A DNA stretch of 64,000 nucleotides, from contig JBBPSI010000040.1 of the NCBI GenBank assembly GCA_038093515.1, forward strand, positions 99,239-163,238. Reading direction: 5' to 3'. The notes under the pieces are model-generated. The model was not told the origin of the DNA. It ran no database searches and saw only the letters and a list, made by a program, of their open reading frames with translations. A program made the translations under genes and the position numbers. This stretch comes from Butyriboletus loyo (lineage: Eukaryota; Basidiomycota; Agaricomycetes; Boletales; Boletaceae). Shown piece by piece: positions 46,901-57,500 of this stretch (position 1 is the first letter of the stretch; every line of letters starts with the position of its first letter).

Positions 46901-47447
46901 CAATCGTTTCAGCGTCGTCATGCTCAGAATGAGGTTCTTTTTGGCGAGGTCCAGAGCTTGTATATCTTGTGTGATATTCCGCACTACGGCTTCGGATTCC
47001 GACGCTTTCTCGCGTATGCGCGACATTTGCCCGAGGAGATCCTGCAGGGGAGCTTGAACAACCAATGCGTATCCAGAGGAAAGCAACCTATACGGAGATC
47101 ATTTCTTGAATGAGTTGCATCCTGCCAGGGTCTTGATCCCGCTTGAGTGCTTCCTGAAGTGCGTCGATTTCGGCCTGAAGCTCGCGCTCATCCTGCGCGA
47201 GCTTCGCCTGAACAACATCCAAGCGAGTCAATGAAGCGTCTGTGATGACCCATGTTACGAAGCAGATATGAAATGCACAAAGTCACACACAATCCGGGAA
47301 GAGCTGATTCAAGACGTCCCCAGGATTAAAGTTGTTTGAGAGGTCATCGAGAGGATCGACGTTCTGCTCTGGATTAAGCTCGAGGACGCGTTGTATCGCT
47401 AGAACCAGTTCCTGAGGCAGTTCCGCATCTGCATGGCGTCTTTGCAT
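43998..47447 (-). CDS. VPS53: Vps53, GARP complex subunit
   Basis: Component of the Golgi-associated retrograde protein complex that tethers endosome-derived vesicles at the trans-Golgi. The N-terminal Vps53_N domain is clear: NVDPLDDLSNNFNPGDVLNQ, LFPDEASLTRLDVVQAKL, ELQAEIDALQEALKRDQD, a coiled coil (SRIREKASESEAVVRNIT, TTLKRLQMLVNALTQLE) and KQLSATFKSYTSVHHIMQVW. The helical rod continues with EFDSLYVHVTKLWFKYPE and FPAEWRVGWWIFAKFVSI. C-terminal landmarks are LEEKIKEKLDDKFKEMVKLQ, PELIKPLVEQKKYLRNFLDK, ITARLEALLKVIITPVDPPE and FILNYTLVIGDASFSNFQK, the conserved C-terminal block. A Ser/Thr/Pro loop sits between them. More than a dozen short introns. ATG at complement of 47445-47447. Confidence 0.92.
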
Positions 47448-47695
47448 CGTTTGACGACGAGGATAACGCACTGGAGCCGCCTGCGCGTAACGCAGTGTGA
47501 TGAAGTTTAGACTAACCTAGTAGTGACTGTACGACCAACCCACTAGCCCAATTAGGAAGACTCGGTGCAAGAACTTTCGAATCACTTCAAGACTAGGCCG
47601 AGTTCGGTGACCGTTGAATCAGTTCATATACCTGAGTCTGGAAGGAAGGTGAGTACTCGAGTCCCGTTCGTTTGGTCACAACCCCCAAGTTCAAG

Positions 47696-48380
47696 ATGTC
47701 CTTCTTTGACGACCTCGTAGCCTCATTTGCTCTCCTCCACACCGGAGCATCACCTCCACCTCCACTGCCTCTTGCTCACGCCGTCTCCCGACAACCCCCA
47801 ATGGCAGGGCCGACGGACAACACGAAGAATCAAGTCGTCTCGGCGTTTCACGACCATCCTAGATATATCTGTGCAAATTGCTCTGCGGTACTTGTACGCA
47901 CTATCGCTAACCCCTATGGCGCGACCATGATCATACTGTAATTGACAGGCACTTCAAGATGAATTGATCAGCAAGTCCTTCTCCGGAAGGGAGGGGCGAG
48001 GATTGTATGTCGTCTGCGGACAACCATGATGGTCTACGTCTGACCCTCTTTAGTCTCATGCATACTGCCGTCAATGTGAAGCTGGGGAGAAGAGAAGATC
48101 GGCCACTTCTGTGATCCTCGCTTATTCTGCACATGATCTGAGACTCATTATCGACATGCCCAGGACTGGTGTACACACAGTCGCTGACGTGTTTTGCCTT
48201 GGTTGTAATGACCGTGTCGGCTGGTACTACCACCAGGCTTCCGACCACAGCCAGAAATACAAAGAACGTGAGTGCCTTGAGTATCCTAGGTTGGTAGATG
48301 ACGAAGCTCTTCGCAAAGGGAAATATCTGCTCGAACGAGAGAAGCTGGTGAAGGAGAATAATTGGAAACTAGACGAATAG
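47696..48380 (+). CDS. Yippee-family zinc-binding protein
   Basis: Yippee domains (Mis18/Cereblon-like fold, PF03226) bind zinc through two CxxC motifs. Here the first is CANC in HPRYICANCSAVLAL and the second CLGC in TGVHTVADVFCLGCNDRVGW, with the conserved GVH-x-V-x-D-V-x-C and GWYYHQASDHSQKYKE between and after. The gene has four or five exons. A 51-nt in-frame stretch (about 48269-48319) with GTGAGT and AAAG borders is probably an intron, because splicing gives KYKERKYLLEREKLVKENN, the family's usual ending. The N-terminus adds around 40 Pro-rich residues. Function of fungal Yippee proteins is mostly unknown; S. pombe and yeast homologues act in protein turnover. The initiator ATG at 47696 lies just upstream of MSFFDDLVAS. 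Confidence 0.88.
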
Positions 48381-48619
48381 TCATGGGTGAGATGATAATT
48401 CTTCGTACCTCCATTGATAACCTCAGTTATAGTAATATCAAAGTTGTATGATTGATGTATACGAATATCCTCGGAATGGGCGCATTTCGAGGCTTGTCTG
48501 TTGACTCTTATGACTCTCCCCGCGGGATCCACTATCTGGTATTAGGACGTACACCTCCTTTTAGTTTCTGAGAACAAACTTCATTGGATCTTGCATTTTC
48601 AGCGTTTTCCCTTGAGCAC

Positions 48620-49390
48620 TTATGCTACCCTCGCAAATGCACGTTCCATAAGCTCCCTTCCACTTTCCTCCCAGTCATCCCAACACAATGCCCATTCATT
48701 ACTGTCTCTGCCTAGTAAACCGTTTCCTGCATCACCTGTCCTCGCTTCTTTCCCCAATTTTGGATATCCCTCGACCGCCGGAATCACGTATTTCCACCTC
48801 GATACACCCTCCAGCTTAAATCCCATTCGTTTGGCGAGGTTATTAGAGGCAGCGTTGACTGGAGATGCAGCCCACTTGACCTTTCTGAAACCAAGTCCAG
48901 AAGGTGGGAGTTCAAGGATATACTTCAACAGTAATCCGACAGCATGAGAGCTGACGTGGGTTCGCTGGAAAGCAGGAAGGATGATTGCGGGACCGATCTC
49001 TGTGACGAGTTTCGTCTCGTTGGTTTCCAAGAGCCCAAACAAGCCCGCTAACGAGCCTTCCCACTCAGGATGATCGGGGTCTGGACGGGTGGTATCGAGT
49101 ATCGCGAACAGGCAAGCATTTGCATTCCGCCGACACTTCTCGACAAATCTGAGGAAGTCAGCTGGGTACTCGAGAGCGATTGGCATGTGCTTGAACATGG
49201 ACTCGTATCCGCGGATAGCATCAAAGTAGGCGGCGGCATGAACGCGAGGGATGAACGGGACGAGTCGTAGTTTATTGGTGGATAGCATCTGGGGGAGTGG
49301 AAGGACAAAGTTGAGATCGTACGGTTCGGGGCCATACAACACGCTCTCGGGAATTTCTGGCTCGGGAGTGTAATTGTTAACGAAGGCCAT
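48620..49390 (-). CDS. GNAT-family N-acetyltransferase (RimJ/RimL-like)
   Basis: A single-exon gene of 256 aa. It matches the RimL-like acetyltransferase group (PF13302): LSTNKLRLVPFIPRVHAAAY, a middle block containing WEGSLAGLFGLLETNETKLV, EIGPAIILPAFQRTHVSSHA (strand beta4 with the acetyl-CoA pocket), and AASPVNAASNNLAKRMGFKL, the family's alpha4 signature in which N and G contact CoA. The typical Q/R-x-x-G-x-G/A loop is present only in altered form (QRTHVSSHA), as in many fungal RimL-like proteins. Substrate unknown, likely a small molecule or protein N-terminus. Start: ATG complement of 49388-49390, just before PEPEIPESVLYGPEPYD. Confidence 0.88.
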   Translation of the reverse strand: MAFVNNYTPEPEIPESVLYGPEPYDLNFVLPLPQMLSTNKLRLVPFIPRVHAAAYFDAIRGYESMFKHMPIALEYPADFLRFVEKCRRNANACLFAILDTTRPDPDHPEWEGSLAGLFGLLETNETKLVTEIGPAIILPAFQRTHVSSHAVGLLLKYILELPPSGLGFRKVKWAASPVNAASNNLAKRMGFKLEGVSRWKYVIPAVEGYPKLGKEARTGDAGNGLLGRDSNEWALCWDDWEESGRELMERAFARVA

Positions 49391-49610
49391 ACGTGCTCGT
49401 TAGGAAGGCCAGTTACGACCTTTTGAAGTGTCGTTTAAGTCCTATGGAATAAGGACTGCGGACTGACTCGACTGACCAACCAGGTTGGGCAATTTGCTGT
49501 ATCCCTCGCACTGCAAAGAAGTAGAAAAAGGGGTTATATTGCCGTATAAAGTCGAACAATAGATTTGTCCGCGACCGACTCAAGGCTCCAAGAAAGTTGT
49601 GTGGACAATC

Positions 49611-50661
49611 ATGACTCGTGTCACAAACTTTGGTCGAAAGCGCAAGTACCTGGAAGCAGGGTTTGCAACCGACTCAACAACGACACCCAGCGAACACCCT
49701 GCATCCGAGGTAAACACCCTAGAGGGAGGCCAAGGAGACTCCGCGCATCCGAAAAAGCGGAAGAGAACAAAGAAATCAAAGAGGGATGGAGGCGATGAAC
49801 AAACGTCGGGTGGTGTCGAGGCAGAAGGAGAGACAGGCGTAGAAGGGAATGGAGGGGGACCATCTGCTGGACAGAAGATGTCCAAGATGATGAAAAAACG
49901 CGGAGGAGTAAAAAGTGGGCAAAAGTTATATTTTATCATTCACTGTGGAAGGCTGATTGTCTTCTCTTGGTTAGGTGTTGCGATCAGCGGTTACCAAAGG
50001 CGTACGGAGCAACGTCGAACCAAGAGAATAGCAGACCGTCAAGCTGACACTGTATGTTTTGCGTGTCGCGCAAAGGGTCATGCTGCCAAGGACTGTCCTG
50101 GGGTAGCTGGAGAAGGCGGAGAACATCAGAAGAACGCCAACACCATGGTCGGGATATGTTACAGGTTTGTGTTTTTCTTTCAAAGTCATCTCTCGCTAGA
50201 CGATGGATAGATGCGGTTCGGCAAAACACACGTTATCTCGTTGCAAGAACCCAGAAGATCCTCTCAATCCTTTTCCTTTCGCCTCATGTTTCGTTTGCTC
50301 AGGGAAGGGTCATCTCGCTTCAGCGTGTCCGCAAAACAAAGAGAAGGGTATATACCCCAACGGAGGAAGCTGTAAGCTCTGTGGGGAGAAAACACATCTT
50401 GCAAGGGATTGCGAACTTCGAAAGAAAGACGAGTCAGGGACAGCGGCGACAACGATCTTTGGCACTGGGAGTGGGGCTGGTGCAGATGAAGATGACTTCC
50501 ATACGTTTAAGCGAAAGAATGCGGAAGTCTCAAAAGACGAGAAGAAGGAAGATCGTCGGAGAAAACAGTTCGACGTGAAGGCGGGTTTGCACCCTGGGAC
50601 GGCCAAAGTATTTGCTAAAAACCAGGTGTCGACCAAACGGAAGAATGTCGTATTGTTCTAA
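49611..50661 (+). CDS. four-zinc-knuckle (CCHC) nucleic-acid-binding protein, ZCCHC9-like
   Basis: RNA-binding protein with four CCHC knuckles, like metazoan ZCCHC9 and fungal zinc-knuckle rRNA-processing factors, likely nucleolar. The knuckles, each C-x2-C-x4-H-x4-C, are CFACRAKGHAAKDC, CYRCGSAKHTLSRC, CFVCSGKGHLASAC and CKLCGEKTHLARDC. The N-terminus is Lys/Arg/Glu/Gly-rich (KKRKRTKKSKRDGG) and carries a nuclear-type basic cluster, and the C-terminus is acidic then basic (KRKNVVLF). Two introns: a 60-nt in-frame one near 49916 that may be retained or spliced, and a 46-nt one after knuckle 1 that restores CYRCG. Spliced length is about 310 aa. A decayed inverted copy lies at 29986-30688. Confidence 0.9.
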
Positions 50662-51365
50662 CAATCCTTATACTCACGGAGCAAATGGCCTGTGGTTTCA
50701 CGGTATTGAAGTGTTGAGCTGGATCGTGAGTATATGTTCGTATGTCACGAATTTTCGAGGACTAGTCCCAATTGAAGTTGCGAGCACCACTTCCCAATTA
50801 TTTGTGAGCTACTTATCTTGTTTTCGGAGGACTAGTTACCCTGGAATTGGATCACTGGCCAACTTGCCAGGAATGACCATTTCCCGAGCTCAGAAGAGGT
50901 GAAAGCACAATAGCCCTTCTTCGAAGGATAAATTTGTACTTGGCGTGATCATTCCCGCAACCAACACCGCGTTCCCTCCCTCCGTACCATCTTATCGTCT
51001 CACATTCATAGTAGCAACAAAAATACAGGTCAGCTTTCTATATTCACTAGTCGTGACCAATACTTGCACCGCCTTTGTCGTATGGCGTAAATAAACTAGA
51101 GCTTGAAACCGCCAGCGAGACCTACGACGTTGCCTTGGTCTACCAAGTGAACGTTGACGTTGAATCCCGAAGTCAGTGTTGCTCGCAAAATTGACGTCAA
51201 CGTCACCCCAAACCCGTCTGGTGTACACCTCAGGCGAATAATGTTTCTCTGCTGGAAGACATATCGGAAGGACGCCTTGATGCAGCAACGAAGAGAAAAA
51301 AAAGAATTCAAACAGAGAATAGCGAGCTCGCAAATGGCACTGACAGTGTGTACTAGGACCTATCG
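50662..51365. other. intergenic
   Basis: 3' flank of the zinc-knuckle gene and a pyrimidine/AT-mixed stretch. Minus-strand ORF 50992-51333 and its antisense partner have no recognisable content. Confidence 0.4.
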
Positions 51366-51370
51366 AAAAA
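51366..51370 (-). terminator. RNA polymerase III terminator of tRNA-Gln
   Basis: A run of five T on the minus strand lies 8 nt after the tRNA 3' end, giving a normal Pol III stop. Confidence 0.7.
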
Positions 51371-51378
51371 CAATCTAG

Positions 51379-51457
51379 AGGCCTTGCCAGGACTCGAACC
51401 TGGGTTTTGGGAAGATATAATCAGAATCCCAAGTGATAACCACTACACTACAAAGCC
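51379..51457 (-). tRNA. tRNA-Gln(CTG) with a 7-nt intron
   Basis: Read on the minus strand. The acceptor stem GGCTTTG/CAAGGCC pairs fully (one G-U), with discriminator U73, usual for fungal tRNA-Gln. The D-arm is GTG...CAC, and the T-arm is CCAGG TTCGAGT CCTGG. The anticodon stem TGGGA/TCCCA holds a 14-nt loop region beginning TT-CTG-A. Removing 7 nt after position 37 leaves a normal 7-nt loop with anticodon CTG (codon CAG). Mature length is 72 nt plus CCA. The very short intron is like those in other basidiomycete tRNAs. Confidence 0.85.
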
Positions 51458-51745
51458 GTATGCATGGCGAACTTATAAATCATTCTGTGGTTCAATCAAC
51501 GGATCGGATCGGAGATCTGACGAAACGTTTCCAGTGAAACAACAGGAGTCGATTGTTTCAAGTGGACTCCATGTAATGAACAATCAAGCAGGCAGGGATG
51601 CATCGGGATTGAGTTAAGCGGAAGAGGACCACCAGCAATATCCTGTGTGTGAATGTTGGAACGACCCCGAACCTGGACTACATTGAAGCCGAGATACGGT
51701 GACCAAGTGACCACGCGCTGCCACTCTGGCGCTGTCAACAACACG

Positions 51746-53767
51746 ATGAGCATCAATCCCACCCACATCCTCATCGCTCGCAATTCGCGCGGACACAACA
51801 ACCCCTCCGCTTCCCTCAGCTCACCCATCGAAACCCACGCAGCTGCAGCAGGCATATTCCGTTCCTCTGGTTCGCCCCCATGGCTGCTCGAGGAATGTGA
51901 CAACGACGAACTCGTCACCGAACTGAACTTGTACGAGTCCGATCAAGCTATAGAGATCGACGACACCTTCACTCGCACCGGAAGATTCCCCGGAACCGTC
52001 AAAATCGTCGTTGAGAGCACCTCATTCTGGTCGGTCTCCCCTCCTGGCGGTACCGCATCGCAAGCAACGCTAATCCTACTTCGTCACAGGGCGCACAAGG
52101 AAGTCCTTTTCTTCGCTTCTCCATTTTTCGAGGCTGCCTTGAGCGGCGGTTGGCTCGAGACCGGCCGTCCACCATCAATGTCCTCTGTCATCACCATTTC
52201 CCAGCCACCCTCCGTCCCAGGAAGCAAGTCCAATCCTGACGTGCCCGCCGCCATGTCCTTTACCCCCGAAGATAGTACCCATGATAGTGCCAGTGATACT
52301 GCGTCCGACTGCTCATCTCCTGTGGAGATCGAGAATCCTCCCGCAAGTGAGAGCGAAACGAGCGAGAGCGAACCCGAACAACTCGAATCCGCAAAGCCGA
52401 TAAGCGGGAGTAAGGCACAGGCACGAGGAACAAGTCTGGCCAAGCTTCAAGGCCCTGGAAATGTCAAGCACGAGTTCATGGGCAAACACAAGGTCAACCG
52501 CTCAGGATCTCAAAACACCCCCGCCACCGTGAAGAAGCGCCGCCGCAATCACGACCAAGACGCTGTCATTGTCCTTAAAGAAGAAAAGGCTAGCATCTTT
52601 CATGATTTCCTCAAATTCGTGTATCCACAGTACGTCCCGTTCGTCGTCGACCGTGTGCACGATGGTCTGAATATAATACAGCCTTCAATGCAACATCACC
52701 TGGAATAACGTCGAGGGCCTTATGAACATTTCACATAAGCTTTGCGTTCCGGCACTTCAGCAAGAATGTCGGACCTTCCTCCTCACTCACGCGGCTGGAA
52801 AACCTATCAAAGCCATGCGCATCGCGGAGCTCTTCGAGGAAGAAGAACTCTATCGCGAGTCAAGCCGTTTCGTGCTCGACAATCCCGGCGGCTGGTCCGA
52901 AGAGGAGTTGAGCACACTCAGCCAAGAAACACTCTTGAAACTCGAAAAACGGTGCGCAAAAACGGTGCGCTCGCTTCTTTGAATATCTAACACCAAGGAT
53001 TCTTTACCAGACGCAACTGGTTCCTCGAACGTGTCTTGAAACTCGGCTTGACGCCTCTGGCCAAGGAGTATCAATGCGTGCGTTCGTCTAACCCATTGTT
53101 TGTGACAACCCTTGTGACCCTCACATTGTTTTTCGTTTTTTGCCAGTGTGCGACTTGCCCCGACCCGACCGGTTGTGCCCGTTTACTCGAAGAGAAATGG
53201 AGGCAGGCTTACAATGCCGTCTTCAGATTCGGTTCGTGTCCTTTTTATCTTGTTTACGTGCCATTCGTCGTCCGCCGCATCCTCCATCCCCAGTCCCTGA
53301 ACACGTATGCCAACCATCTTACGTCCCAACTCGCCTCCCTCTCTTCTAGGCCCTTGCCAACCTTCCATGGTCTACCGCTACCTGCGAAATCTCGAGGGCG
53401 TCAGTCCCCCGTTGTCACTCACCCATCTCGCGTGCCAAACGACCGCGAAAGCGTTCACGGCAACGTGTAAGCGGACTGCTTTCGTGCTTTTTTTCATCGT
53501 TTTCTCTCCTTCTCCCTTCTCCCTTTACCCCTTCTCCTGCCTCTCTCTCTCTTTCCCCTTCTTTGTGTGCTGACGTGTCATCCCTTCGGACCAGTGTTTG
53601 ACCGGATGTTTTCGCTCGGGATCCGGAGCGACGGTGCGGTGGTACCTCTCGGGACCCGCGTGGCCGCCGTCGCCGCCGGGTCCGGCCCACGTCGACATTT
53701 CCTCTACTGCACGCTCAAACCGGACAAGGCTGGCCCTCGAACACGTCGATCTCGCGAACTGCCCTGA
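51746..53767 (+). CDS. BTB/POZ-domain protein with split BTB fold
   Basis: Putative protein-interaction factor, possibly a Cullin-3 adaptor. The BTB core is interrupted. Its first half (FWAHKEVLFFASPFFEAALS) starts right after a 60-nt intron (gtcggt...cacag) that itself stays open in frame. A disordered Ser/Glu-rich insert of about 130 residues follows, and then the second half (IFHDFLKFVYPHLECNITWN, ISHKLCVPALQQECRTFL). Further helices (AGKPIKAMRIAELFEEEELY, GGWSEEELSTLSQETLLKLE) follow, then a Cys-containing region (PDPTGCARLLEEKWRQAYN, GPCQPSMVYRYLRNLEGV). The 3' end is ambiguous: one frame ends at 53767 (FDRMFSLGIRSDGAVVPLG), another continues with ALEHVDLANCPDYICI to 53924. An alternative start exists at 51653. 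Function unknown. Confidence 0.65.
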
Positions 53768-54510
53768 TTACATATGTATACCTCGTCATGATCGGCGCCT
53801 CCTCCATGTAACGATACCTCCCTTCTTCTGTTCTTTTGTTGCTTTTGCTTTGCTTCAGTCAGACTCATTCCGACGACCATCTCACAACCGAATCGTACCT
53901 TCCTTCCCCGACAAAAAAGCCTGACCTTTCCTTGACATATTTTTACTCACTCGCGTCCTTGCTTCTTTCTACCCCTTTTTTTTGGGGGGGAGGGAAGTTA
54001 ATTGTGTATTTTTCCGGTCACCCATTTATATACATGCGAGCCGAGATGATGACCAACTTAGTAAATCCGTGTGGTATCCAAAAACAATAATGAAATAATA
54101 AAAGTGCATGTTTAAGTATGTGTGCATGAGAGAAACGAAGTAGCGAATGCCAGCAATCCACGTCACGAGGACGAAAAGGACGGATATATCATATATCGAA
54201 CGATAAAGGCGCAGCTCCGTCAAGACCATCAAGTTGCATGAATTAAAACAAAATAAAAAAGAGCGTGGTGGTAGCTGCTAAACGCACAAATGTTAGCAAC
54301 GAAGCGGTCGAACGTCGCCTTGCCAGATCCACATTAAAAAAATAGGGAAATCTAATAATTTAATCAGAAAACAAAAAAGAAAGGTCGTAGAGCATAAAAC
54401 GAGAAACCGATTGAATAGGTCGAATACAATAGGATAAAAAAAGAAACTGACAACGTTTGACTGGAGAACAGACGAAAAAAAAAAACAGTCTATGACGTGG
54501 CAAGTCATGA
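53768..54510. other. AT-rich convergent 3' region
   Basis: Low-complexity A/T tracts between convergent genes. ORFs here are low-complexity. No RNA gene recognised. Confidence 0.5.
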
Positions 54511-57500
54511 TTAGAAGATCATGGGGGCGTTTTCCACGAGCCACTCCACCATCAGCGCTTTACCGGCCATGTCGCTGAATTCTGAACCAGGGTCTCTCGA
54601 CCACATCAGTGTTGCTAAGTCGATGGAGACGGGGATGAGTACATGTGTGACTCGAATGACCAATACTTACGTCCAAAGACGACGCCCAGGTTCCGTGAAT
54701 TCATCAGATTTGCGTCACTGTGCTCTCGCACGCTGCGCAGTCATTCGTCAATCAGTCACGCTTGGAAACCCGACAAAGTTTTGGGTGGACGCTTACCGAT
54801 GCAGGTGGAGCACGAGGAACCGCAGTGTGTAATAGTGTTCGGGCGGAAGACGGCTGACCAGCTCTTGAAGTTGCTGCGTTTTGACTGCGGAATCTTTTAT
54901 TCCGGCGGCGGTGATGAACTCCTCATGGAGATCGTACGTCAGCAACGGAACCGGAAGCGAGCGGAAGTAGGTCTTGAGCACAGACGTCACTGAACAAATG
55001 TCGTTGAACCGGTTGGTATCCCTGAGATCAAAGGCTGAATAGTCTCCTCGGTCAAACAGTTGTGATATCATCTTGGTTTGGCCCGAGCCTCCTGTCTTGC
55101 GGTAAATCCCCTCAAAGTCGAGCGCTGTAGACACGTGAACGAGTGGCTGTGTGACTAGAGGAGGGACTAACCCAACGTATCCACCGCCTCTATACACTTT
55201 TCTACGATGACGGGAACCCTGCGTTCGCCCCATCGCAGGTCATATTTGACCTGGTCAACAAGGTCACGACCAAACATCGAGGGGGCTACCAAAACGTAAG
55301 GCACAAGCTAACGTTCGCACATGGTACCACACATACATTGTTGCACCATTGCGTTCAGGTCATCCCTCGGACGGGAAGGATGCTGGGAACATGTGAGATG
55401 GACTTGGTTTACGCATCGCGAATGAACGTTGATATGGCACGCTAAACGGCGGTTGAGCGGAACTGCCAAAGACGCATCCGCCCCCCCAAGAAAAAACTCA
55501 CTCGTACAACGGAAATGTGCTCCACCCCACAACTTCTCTCCACAGTGATCACAGCGCGTAAACCGAAGAGCGCTTGCTGGTTGGAAATTATGTTCATAAT
55601 TACTCTTGCTTCTGGGATCCGAGGCTGCAAACGTCTGGTCCCTCATTCGGTGGCCTGGCCACTTGAATATGCCATGCTTGAGGGTGGACACGGTATCAGT
55701 GAACTCAGGCTTCGGTACTCGTATCACCTTGATGTCGTGGTCCTCAATGAGCGTCGACATACTGGGATTCGGTCCTGTACTGAACGATGGCTGCACCGGG
55801 GTTACAAGTTCCAGGGTAGGGCGACCGCGATCAAACGATGTGCTCTTCTTTTCGTGCATCAGGAACTCTGTTTTCACAGGAGGCACATCGGGCTGGGCAA
55901 CTTCCATTCGTCGAGTATATTGAGTGTTGAGTTGAGCGAGTTCCTCGTTCCGAGCGTTGAGCACCGTCGTCTCCTCCAGGAATTGCTCGCGCGCCGATTT
56001 GAGTTCGGTGATCTCTCTGATGAGCGTCTCGCGTTGCTGGGTGAGTGGTATGAGTTCGTGTTGGTATTGCTTCTTAATGTTGTCCAGCCGCATCGTTAAT
56101 GAACGACTCAGCTGGGCGGCGGAAACTTCGCCTGAAGATATATTGCCGGGCGCGCTGTACAGCAGTGAGTGAGCTGTGCGATGGTAGATACGATGCGATG
56201 CATACCTCTTTGAGGAGCACAGCTCCTCGACCTCTGCTAACGTAACATCGCGTTCAGCTTTTAGCTTGGACAGATCCTTTTCGAGTCGATCAAGATTTTT
56301 AGAGAGCTCCTCCGAAAGTTGTCGCCGTGCCTCCCGTCTGCTGGTCTCGCCCGTCAGGGCAGTAAGCTTGGCAGCTTGGCCAGAAAGCAAGACTCGTAGA
56401 CGAATGATCTCTGACTCGGCGTTACGGCGTGCCACGAGCTCGCGGTCGTATTCCTTCTGTGCTACGGTAAGCCCGTCTATATACTGCTCGCTCACGCGCT
56501 GTCGCAAAACGTCAAAACATCAAACATGGCACAAAGATCATCTAACCTTGGTCCTGTCATACTTGTCCTTGAGTTCCGCATACTCCTTGCGTCTCTGCTC
56601 CAGTGTTATCAAGATAGTTTCGACAAACACCTTTTCGAACCGGAGCTGCTGCGAGCCTCGCGCGTTTGCGTCGGAGAGCGCCTCTTGTAGACGTCGAATA
56701 GCAAGGTCGTCCGTGTCGCTCGTAGTAGGTAGCGGCAACGCGTTGCCGGTGGGGGAAGTGACAGTGATTCGGGTCGTCGAGGGGATGATATTCAGGGAAG
56801 CATTGGAGTCGAGTCGTCCTCGCTTGGGTGTGTCATGGCTGGGAGGCGCCTGAGATTCAGAAGCGGCACGACCCCTGGGAAGGGACTGACGGGTCATATT
56901 TGGCACTGTATCGGTGGCTGCCGTATCATCTGCTGGCGAGAAGGGCGCCACAGAACCAGAAGTCGTGGAAGGGTTGCCAGGGGAAGCTACGACAGCGTCG
57001 GTCGGCGGCCTCCTGACGTCATCCTGAGGGACGAACGTATTTATAGATGTTGGAGATTTGGGCGGTGGTTCCTCTTGCTGTGCAATCTCCTCCAACGACT
57101 TGAGCGATGGTATACCGCCAACCGATCGAAGGAAATCAGAGAAATCCGTGCCAGACATGGAAAACCGGATTGGTGGCAAAGCCGGAGCGATGAATGTCGA
57201 GATGGAGGTGCGTTCGACTGGCGATGATTCGTCAGAGCCCTCCAGTTGGGAGATGACAGATACGTCTGAGTCAATGTTAAGTTTGAGAGCTTCGGGGCGC
57301 GGCTTCGGGGGAGGCCGAGGAGGCGAACCGTCTGGAGCGTCAACGTCGTCGTCCGACTTCCTCCCGCTAGGACTCTCAGCCTCGGTATCCGTACCGCTCT
57401 CCACCCCGTGGGGTACATCTGCCAGGTGCGAAGGCGAAGTAGGTGTTATCCTTCCTGTTGTATCACCATTCCAACCCGGTGGCGACGACCTTTCAGACTT

